Assembly (NCBI RefSeq): GCF_040869045.1
Contig: NC_090324.1
Coordinates: 53,349,346-53,413,345 of the forward strand
Direction: 5' to 3'
Length of the DNA stretch: 64,000 nt
Source: Eurosta solidaginis
Lineage: Eukaryota > Arthropoda > Insecta > Diptera > Tephritidae
Shown here: positions 57,605-64,000 of the stretch, one piece after another
How the letters are laid out: the number at the start of each line of letters is the position of its first letter
Position numbering within the stretch: the first letter of the stretch is position 1
Program-made: the position numbers and the translations under genes
The notes under the pieces: generated by a model
Databases searched by the model: none
What the model saw: the letters and a program-made list of their open reading frames with translations, nothing else
What the model was told of the DNA's origin: nothing

Positions 57605-58142
57605 AGACCAATCGCGAAATTGGTACTACTTCCGCACAACGACGAAGAAAATGAACTGTAATAGTATCCATCCTTTTATCCCAAAAAACCCAGCTCTCGT
57701 TCATCCCGAAGGAGGCCAACACACCGATAACCCTGCTCTCGTTCCTCCGAATGAGGCCAACATAACCTAACGCAGATTCATTATCTGCCACAGAATCTGC
57801 AATTAAGTTTGCATTTACACCGCCAAAGGAATTTATTCATATCGTCACCAGAATATCCAGCGACTCCAAAAATATTCAAATAGGAATAAAGTCGAAAATT
57901 TGATTATTGAAGATGTGCCACAACTTCTTTTATTGGATTCCTAATAATTAATTTAAAATGGATCCAAATTTAATTTGGAAATAGTTGGACAATATGTACT
58001 GCAATGCATATACACAAAATAGGTGTCCTCAACGTTGGTGATATTTCGTAAGCCGATTCAAAAATTTGCTAAAAGTTGTATTTGTGACTACGTCACCTTA
58101 AGTCAAATGCATTGAACTTATGCTCATATAGGGAGGTTTTTG
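57605..58142 (+). mobile_element. BEL/Pao 3' end and LTR-like block, copy 1
   Basis: Begins with the last codons of a BEL/Pao pol (RPIAKLVLLPHNDEENEL), then the TGTAATAGTATCC LTR-like start at about 57656 and about 470 bases ending TATGCTCATATAGGGAGGTTTTTGAAA. The same block recurs at 58342-58928. It lacks a segment of about 65 bases present in copy 2 near 58830-58895. Confidence 0.7.
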
Positions 58143-58403
58143 AAATCGGAATATCTCACCGAGATCCAGAGACGGTATAAGTGGAAATATCCACAGCCCA
58201 ACTTAAAACCCGGAGATCTAGTCGTCATAAAGGGGGATAACCTCCAACCAAACGAGTGGAGAATGGGGAGAATCGTCAACACACACCCAGGTTCCGATAA
58301 CCGTGTACGTGTTGTTGACGTCCACACAATGAAAAGACAAATTACGAGACCAATCGCGAAATTGGTACTACTTCCGCACAACGACAAAGAAAATGAACTT
58401 TAA
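58140..58403 (+). pseudogene. BEL/Pao integrase C-terminal (DUF5641-like) fragment
   Basis: An 87-codon frame with SEYLTEIQRRYKWKYPQPN, PGDLVVIKGDNLQPNEWRMG, RIVNTHPG, VRVVDVHT and the end PIAKLVLLP: the conserved C-terminal domain of BEL/Pao Pol polyproteins. The catalytic integrase, RT and gag are missing. It lies between two LTR-like blocks, so the element body has been deleted. The start is not a real initiator. Confidence 0.85.
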
Positions 58404-58928
58404 TAGTATCCATCCCTTTATCCCAAAAAACCCAGCTCTCGTTCATCCCGAACGAGGCCAACACACCGATAACCTGCTCTCGTTCCCCCGAACGAGGCCA
58501 ACATAACCTAACGCAGATTCATTATCTGCCACAGAATCTGCAATTAAGTTTGCATTTACACCCCCAAAGAAATTTATTCATATCGTCACCAGAATATCCA
58601 GCGACTCCAAAAATATTCAAATAGGAATAAAGTCGAAAATTGAGATACTGAAGATGTGCCATTCCTAATAAATAATTTAAAATGGCTCCAAATTTAATTT
58701 GGAAATAGTTGGACAATATGTACTGCAATGCATATACACAAAATATGCGTCCTCAACGTTGGTGATATTTCATAAGCCGATTCAAAAATTTGCTAAAAAT
58801 TGTATTTGTGACTACGTCACTTTAAGTATCATAGTGAAATCCATTAGAATCACAAGAAGTTTGCTCGGCTGACAAAATTCTTAAGTCAATTGCATTGAAC
58901 TTATGCTCATATAGGGAGGTTTTTGAAA
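58404..58928 (+). repeat. BEL/Pao LTR-like block, copy 2
   Basis: Matches 57656-58142 with substitutions and indels (CCCAGCTCTCGTTCATCCCGAA, TGGACAATATGTACTGCAAT, GACTACGTCAC). The sequence after TTTTTGAAA differs between copies, marking the end of homology. Confidence 0.75.
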
Positions 58929-59340
58929 AAAAAAGAAATAAATATTTTTTTTTTGAAATACATAGTATGTCTCTGAATTAAATTCTGACGTACGGCATTC
59001 TTCAAATATATTCTGAAAGGATAAATAAATCCAACATAACCCTTTATCAATTCACGAAATACTAAGTAAAAAAAAAATTAGTTATATCCATCCTCACGTT
59101 CATGACACACAATTTCTTTATTATTCCACATTAAAATTTGTAACAATTGCGTATCCTTGAAATCAAAAATGAAGTAATACAAGAATCCCTAAGTTCACTA
59201 AATAAGCTTTGGCAATAGATGGATCCAACATGTAACTAATTGTTTCTTCCGCCTTTTAATTAAACACCTTGCCTTGCGAAAATTAAAACAATCTCAACTA
59301 TTCGCACAAATAAATTTGTTCTGTTGTACGTCGAATAACT
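58929..59340. other. AT-rich spacer
   Basis: No frame or repeat is recognised between the BEL/Pao LTR-like block and the Suv3-like pseudogene. Confidence 0.5.
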
Positions 59341-60580
59341 AAGCGTTTCGCGTCCTTTACGAGCTGCCCGCTGGCCTCACTAATTCAGGGAAAACATATC
59401 ATGCTATGGAACGTTTCTTGAGCACCAAGTCTGGGGTGTATTGCGGACCATTGAAGCTATAGCCACGGAGTTCTCTAACAAATCTAATGAAAAAGGCACA
59501 CCCTGCGATCCGGTAGCAGGAGAGGAACGAAAATGTGGTATCAAGGAGAAAACACCGGCGAGTCACGTGGCATGTACAGTGAAAATGACATCTGTCAATA
59601 TGCCCTGTGAAGCTGAAGTTCATCATTTGTTGACCCACAAAGCGGCTCGGCGTGTACGCGGGCCTATCTAGGACTCATCGCTGAAGAGGTACATGTTTGC
59701 GGTGAAGTTGTTGCCTTCGCACTTTTGCAAAATGTACGAAACAACAAATGACACCGTAAAAGTGCATAATTACAAAAGACTTACTGAGCGAACCATCAGC
59801 ATTACTAAGCCTGGTGATTACATTGTTTGTTTTGGTAGAAATGATATCTCTTCGGTTTCACGCGGCACAAAATTAGCACAAGCTGCAAAATTCAATGATC
59901 CTGAGAATAGCTGTAAAGGTATGGTGGCAACTGATGCCATCGGTATGTTATTTGAGCATATGGCGCCTTATCTTCTTCTCAATAATCAAACCTGGAATGA
60001 ACGAAAAGGGTGAACGTGAACTTGATACAATATCTGTTTCATCAGCGCTAGAAGTTATCGTACACAGTGGGAACACGGTCATCTTACCACAGTCAAATCA
60101 GACGATCTGCATGTATTACGCAAAATTTTTGAAGAGAAACCTGAAAAAGTTAAACAAGCTGGCTTACATCCCACGGCGGATCAAAGTCAACTTTATGCAT
60201 ATCATTTGCCGAAATCTACGCTTAGTAGTTTAATGGACATATTTGTTAATCTTTGCACCGTCGACGACTCACTGTACTCTATGTGCGATATTGAGGATTT
60301 TACGTTTTTAGCAGAAATGATTGACCATGTTCAATTGCCATTGCGCGCACGCTATTTATTTCGCTGTGCGCCCACCAAATAGAAAATGCCGTTCGTATGC
60401 TCCATGCACCTAAATATTGCAAGACAATATACTCGCAATGAATCAATTACTCTTGATTTCGTTACACGCAACTATGGCTGCCCTTTAGCTTTGCCTAAAA
60501 CTATTTCTGATCTTATGCATCTCGAATCCGTTTTGATGTAAGGGATTTGTACCTTTGGCTATCATGTTGAAACACGATTT
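59341..60580 (+). pseudogene. Suv3-like mitochondrial RNA helicase pseudogene
   Basis: Translations in shifting frames follow the Suv3 helicase order: [13 protein letters not shown] (motif I, Walker A; about 59380), GVYCGPLKL, a stop, [67 protein letters not shown] with VATDAIGM (59929), ERELDTISVSSA, HPTADQSQLYAYHLPKSTLS, LMDIFVNLCTVDDSLY and FDVRDLYLWLS (about 60530). The DEAH-type motif II and the GRAGR motif region are deleted or garbled. Suv3 unwinds RNA in the mitochondrial degradosome. At least five frameshifts or stops show a pseudogene. It is the only host-gene-derived sequence seen; whether it is processed cannot be told. Confidence 0.8.
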
Positions 60581-61477
60581 GTGTTTTATTCATTATAATA
60601 TATCGAACGTTCTTCCAGCTGCTCATGCTGACTTATCTATATTGTCAAATTAACTATTGAACCACCTAGATATTCGAAGGGCCATCAAAAAGAACAGGCT
60701 GTTGTATATATTTGCACGAGGAGAAAATCTGAAAAGAAAAGAAGAAATGAATTAAGGAAAATATTACAATTGACTAGCTGCCATACTCACCACAGCGTGT
60801 TTTAAATCAATGACTTTTTTTCATTCAGGAAATGAAAAAATTGTAGCAAATGCCAAATGTCTACACTTTACTTCTGACAGTCCATGCATGGCAACACCGA
60901 CATTAGGCCTCATGCGCACGCATCTCGCGCATTACACGTCACGCACTACACGTCATGCACTACATGCCGCACTACACGTCACGTAATACACGTCACGCAT
61001 GACATATCGAACACAACACGCCACACATGTCGCGTATTACATATCTCGACCAATAATTCATCTGGTCGAGATTTAAAATACTTAATTCCACAAATCTCAA
61101 CATTATCGACAATACACGTCGAAAATAATGTTGAATGATAGAAATGCAACTTCGTTGTACCTTTTCAGCCAGGTTTCGGACCGTTCCGTATGGTGGCAGG
61201 CCACTTGTTGTGAAAACAAAATTCACCACAAATCAAAAATAAATTTTTAGGACTACTTTCGGCGACATCTACAGACCAAAATTACAAAAATTAAATTATA
61301 AATAAACTAGTCCTAAAAGTCGGCGTGAGATAACATTTAGCATTGCGTACGACTCCAAATTTGATGACAAGTTAAAGCGTACGAAGTTTATTAAAGTTAT
61401 CAGAATGAATGCACTAAATTCAAAACATAACGAAAACTTCGACCCTTTAATAACTTTGACAAAGTTCGTATTTTATT
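60581..61477. other. Non-coding stretch with a CACGTC-rich minisatellite
   Basis: No gene is supported. At about 60925-61010, ACGCACTACACGTC-like units of 14-15 bp repeat about six times. A short inverted pair TTTTAGGACTA (about 61245) and TAGTCCTAAAA (about 61309) brackets 60 bases. It may be the LTR or leader of the BEL/Pao-like piece that follows. Confidence 0.45.
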
Positions 61478-61689
61478 TTGTTTCTTCAAGGTTCACAAAT
61501 TGGCTTTGACGTTAAATTCAGGGCTGAAGTTTTGGGTAAACTGCTAACTGATGCCGCCCTAAGGCATCATTTACATGTACGGTTATTGAAATCACGTAAG
61601 ATTTTTCCCCTTTTGCTTTTCCGTCACCTTGCGCCACCCAAAGAGAACCCACCCAATTAATGTGGTCATGATCAATGTTACCGATATTC

Positions 61690-62060
61690 TTTGCAGATCA
61701 TGACCCGTTTCGAAACTCTATTGGCCAAGTCAGAGGGAAGCGCCAAGCGCTTCGACATCGCCTGCCAGCTCTGCGGTAGAAATCATAGTATGAGGCTCTG
61801 CGCTGAGTACAGAAGCAATTCGCCCGAAGAAAGGTTACGGGCTGTCCTACTACATAAATACTGTCCGAATTGTTTGTCGCCGTTTCATCGCGTTGACAAC
61901 TGCAAAGCAAATATCGATGCAAAAGGTGTAACGAGAAGCACCATGCTACGCTTCACCTCGAGGACCAACGTCCTGCATGCGCCGAAACCATTGTTGTGGT
62001 GGCGACGACAACCAATCGGACGACGAGTTGTCGATCCACTTATCGGGATCAACTAAGTCT
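61690..62060 (+). pseudogene. BEL/Pao-like gag zinc-finger region
   Basis: The frame 61691-62056 contains CQLCGRNHSMRLCAEY, SPEERLRAVLLHKYCPNCLS and FHRVDNCK, the paired cysteine-histidine motifs found at the C-terminus of one insect BEL/Pao-like gag group. A frameshift near 61960 leads to STKSWAQQVEEAELEEEMARAEQ in another frame. No gag core is recognised upstream. Confidence 0.65.
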
Positions 62061-62169
62061 TGGGCCCAACAAGTCGAGGAGGCAGAGTTGGAAGAAGAAA
62101 TGGCTAGAGCCGAACAAAACCCTTCAACCAGCAATCCTGGGAAGCGTAGTTTTCGGCCGCTGATACAGC

Positions 62170-62886
62170 ATGAACGGAAGGCGGAACAGTAGGACACCGA
62201 ACTCTAGTAGGACACCGAAACTCTATACCACATCATCGAAGGGAAGCGCTGCCCATGGTCGGCCTAGAACAACTAAACGCGTAACGAGGCAAAATCGAAA
62301 CAAAACCGCGCCATATCAAAGTAACGCGAGCAAATTCGACAGTAGACGAGCGCTATTACACGCCGTACCAGCCGGCTTCCGAACGGGACGCCTATCCCAG
62401 ACAACGACCCCATCACCCATCTTGCGACCATTTGTGCCCATCGCACCGACTGCCGTCGTACGGATCGAATCGCGGGGCCACTTGCATTTGGTACGAGCTA
62501 TAGTCGATCCCTGTGCCACAAGCACAATTGTCGACGCAGAGCTGGTGCGCGACCTACAGATAGAGCGTCAAGGTTCAGGGCAATGCACAATAATCCTTCG
62601 CGGGAAATTCGGGTCATCCACACACTTGACCACTCAAGCCAGCATTGTTGCAAGCCACTATCGGTTGAGTCCGCCATCAAATGTAGATCCAAAGATTGCC
62701 GTTCCATTCCAATTCATGCGGCTGGCCGACCCACAGTTCTACCGCTCATCGCCAATTCGGCTTACACTCGGCGCAGATATATACGCCGAAATGATGGTGA
62801 GCGGAACGCCAGCAACAACAGTTGGCGGTCTCCTGACCCAACCGACCGTATTCGGGCTGGTAGTCTCAAGAGCCTGCCAAAAATAG
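62170..62886 (+). pseudogene. Retropepsin-like (DUF1758/A17-like) fragment with DPCAT site
   Basis: 238 codons. After a basic linker come IAPTAVVRIESRGHLHLVRAIVDPCATSTIVD in segments, then VRDLQIERQG, IRLTLGADIYAEMM and GGLLTQPTVFGLVVS. The layout (strand, active-site loop, LGADI, GLLTQPT.FG) is that of BEL/Pao proteases, but the active site reads D-P-C-A instead of D-S-G or D-T-G. No RT follows; it ends at a stop at 62884. The frame is long enough that a recently silenced or repurposed copy cannot be excluded. Confidence 0.65.
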
Positions 62887-63103
62887 GAGTTTTTTCATAA
62901 AACTAAGTAACTACAGCACGGAATCAAAAACCACGTACGTTTAATTAATACATTATTTATCACTTCACAGGGGAACGAGGCATAAAGTCCATCCTACGAC
63001 GTGCAGTGCTCGCAGTCCGCATCTGCACATCGACGTATAGCCTTACCTGGACGGGTGGTGGCTTGTATGCTCGCTAAGTCATTTAGTATTTGTATTTGAT
63101 ACA
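62887..63103. other. Short non-coding spacer
   Basis: Contains TTATCACTTCACAG near 62970, which resembles a splice acceptor, and a GC-richer block. It ends at the breakpoint of the 63.1-kb duplication. Confidence 0.4.
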
Positions 63104-64000
63104 CAGGCCTAAATATATCTGCCCTCCCTCGTAGCAATGTAGTCAGTTAACCTATACATTCATAAAGGTGTGTTCACAAATACACACCCACATTCATATG
63201 TATAAGCTGCAATTGTTTATACACATTACTTTAAACTTTCCCTTACTTTACTGCTATGGACCGACTATATAGCAACTTTCGGTGGGAAAACTCAACGAAA
63301 GTGGCCGTATAGTGGGCTCATAATTTTTCTCTGCCGAGCGCACGGTTTCTTTTAGATCCAGCCGTCTAAGCGAAAGTATCCTGCCAACGTCCACGTGAGG
63401 TAAGCAATATTCCAAATTCATTTCATGTGAATATTACGAAATATCTACACTAATATCCACAACATTTGTTATAATTTTACTTAACACTTGTTGTTTGCAA
63501 TATTTTTCAATAAACCTATTTGTCACCCTGAATATTAATTCGAAATTTTTCGTTTTCTTATTTCCTCCCTTTTCCGCTCAAATCCACTCCTCTACAATTC
63601 CGCGGGTGCGCGCCGTTGTCACCACGAAACTGTATATAATGAAATCATTCTGCGCTTTTATTCTTGCAACTGTTTCACCACCGCTATATTTCTCACTCAT
63701 GTTGGTAATTCTAATTTTGGAATTACCCAATTTTGACTCTTTGACTTTATATACCTCAGAATCTAACTTGTTTTCTAAAACACTTTTGATTTTATCTTTT
63801 TCTGAACTGTCACTTGCCTGTATAACCACAGATCCATTATTTTTGTGCACAACCTTATTGATCTTCATATCTTTGGCGTCAATCTTATTTAAATCATTCT
63901 TTTTTAATTCTGCCGTTTGTTTAGATTTTGGTATTACGACAATTGGTGGGACACCCCTTAAACAGTATCATAGGGCATCTTAATATTAACCATATTTACA
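63104..64000. repeat. Composite segment, copy 2 of a ~98% duplication; continues past the window
   Basis: Collinear with 52847-53743. Its left boundary, GATA|CACAGGCCTAAATA, differs from copy 1, where GCCTAAAC-type sequence of LINE-E adjoins. The minus-strand frame 63868-63578 repeats the LINE-E ORF1 segment (VVHKNNGSVVIQAS, LENKLDSEVY). The homology reaches the last base of the window. Confidence 0.8.

Overview
The window looks like transposon-packed, AT-rich DNA from a higher dipteran, most likely a tephritid fruit fly. The evidence is the stacked insect retroelement families: jockey-type LINEs, Mdg1/412-like and other Ty3/gypsy elements, BEL/Pao pieces, Penelope-like elements and Helentron/DINE-like repeats. 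Assignment to Tephritidae is an inference from my memory of those families. I found no intact host gene. The only host-gene-like sequence is a broken copy of a Suv3-type mitochondrial RNA helicase near 59.3-60.6 kb.

Layout. 0-1.9 kb: non-coding, with a 212-bp TTAA-flanked fold-back element. 1.9-6.9 kb: a minus-strand CR1/jockey-like LINE with an intact 1015-codon ORF2; its ORF1 is split by a 406-bp TA-flanked inverted-repeat element. 7.9-11 kb: an orphan gypsy leader/LTR piece and a DINE-like repeat with a ~131-bp minisatellite. 11.4-25.7 kb: a three-level nest. A plus-strand LINE is interrupted by a minus-strand jockey LINE (7-bp target duplication), which is interrupted by an Mdg1/412-like LTR element with two ~540-bp LTRs and a 4-bp target duplication, and also carries a BEL/Pao gag fragment. 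25.8-33.5 kb: four DINE-like units head to tail, the last holding a truncated Penelope-like element.

33.5-41.8 kb: a decayed LINE split by the best preserved element of the window, a 5.45-kb Ty3/gypsy element with 143-bp LTRs and one uninterrupted gag-pol ORF whose gag starts with a SAP-like domain. 41.8-46.2 kb: a gypsy LTR fragment, then two Penelope-like copies head to head, both with recognisable hammerhead ribozyme motifs. 46.2-54.5 kb: a minus-strand LINE interrupted by an R1/LOA-type LINE ending in (CCTAA)n. 54.7-57.6 kb: a macrosatellite of ~650-bp units. 57.6-58.9 kb: a collapsed BEL/Pao end. 59.3-60.6 kb: the Suv3-like pseudogene. 61.5-62.9 kb: a BEL/Pao-like gag-protease piece. 63.1-64.0 kb: a ~98% copy of 52.85-53.74 kb.

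The genes do not form a pathway; what links them is insertion history. Most reading frames are decayed. The two frames that look coding-competent are the LINE ORF2 at 2.3-5.4 kb and the gypsy gag-pol at 35.9-40.6 kb. I did not find a convincing new cellular system. The most unusual items are the SAP-gag gypsy element whose ORF runs into its own LTR, the paired Penelope-like ribozymes, and the LINE carrying a foreign gag.
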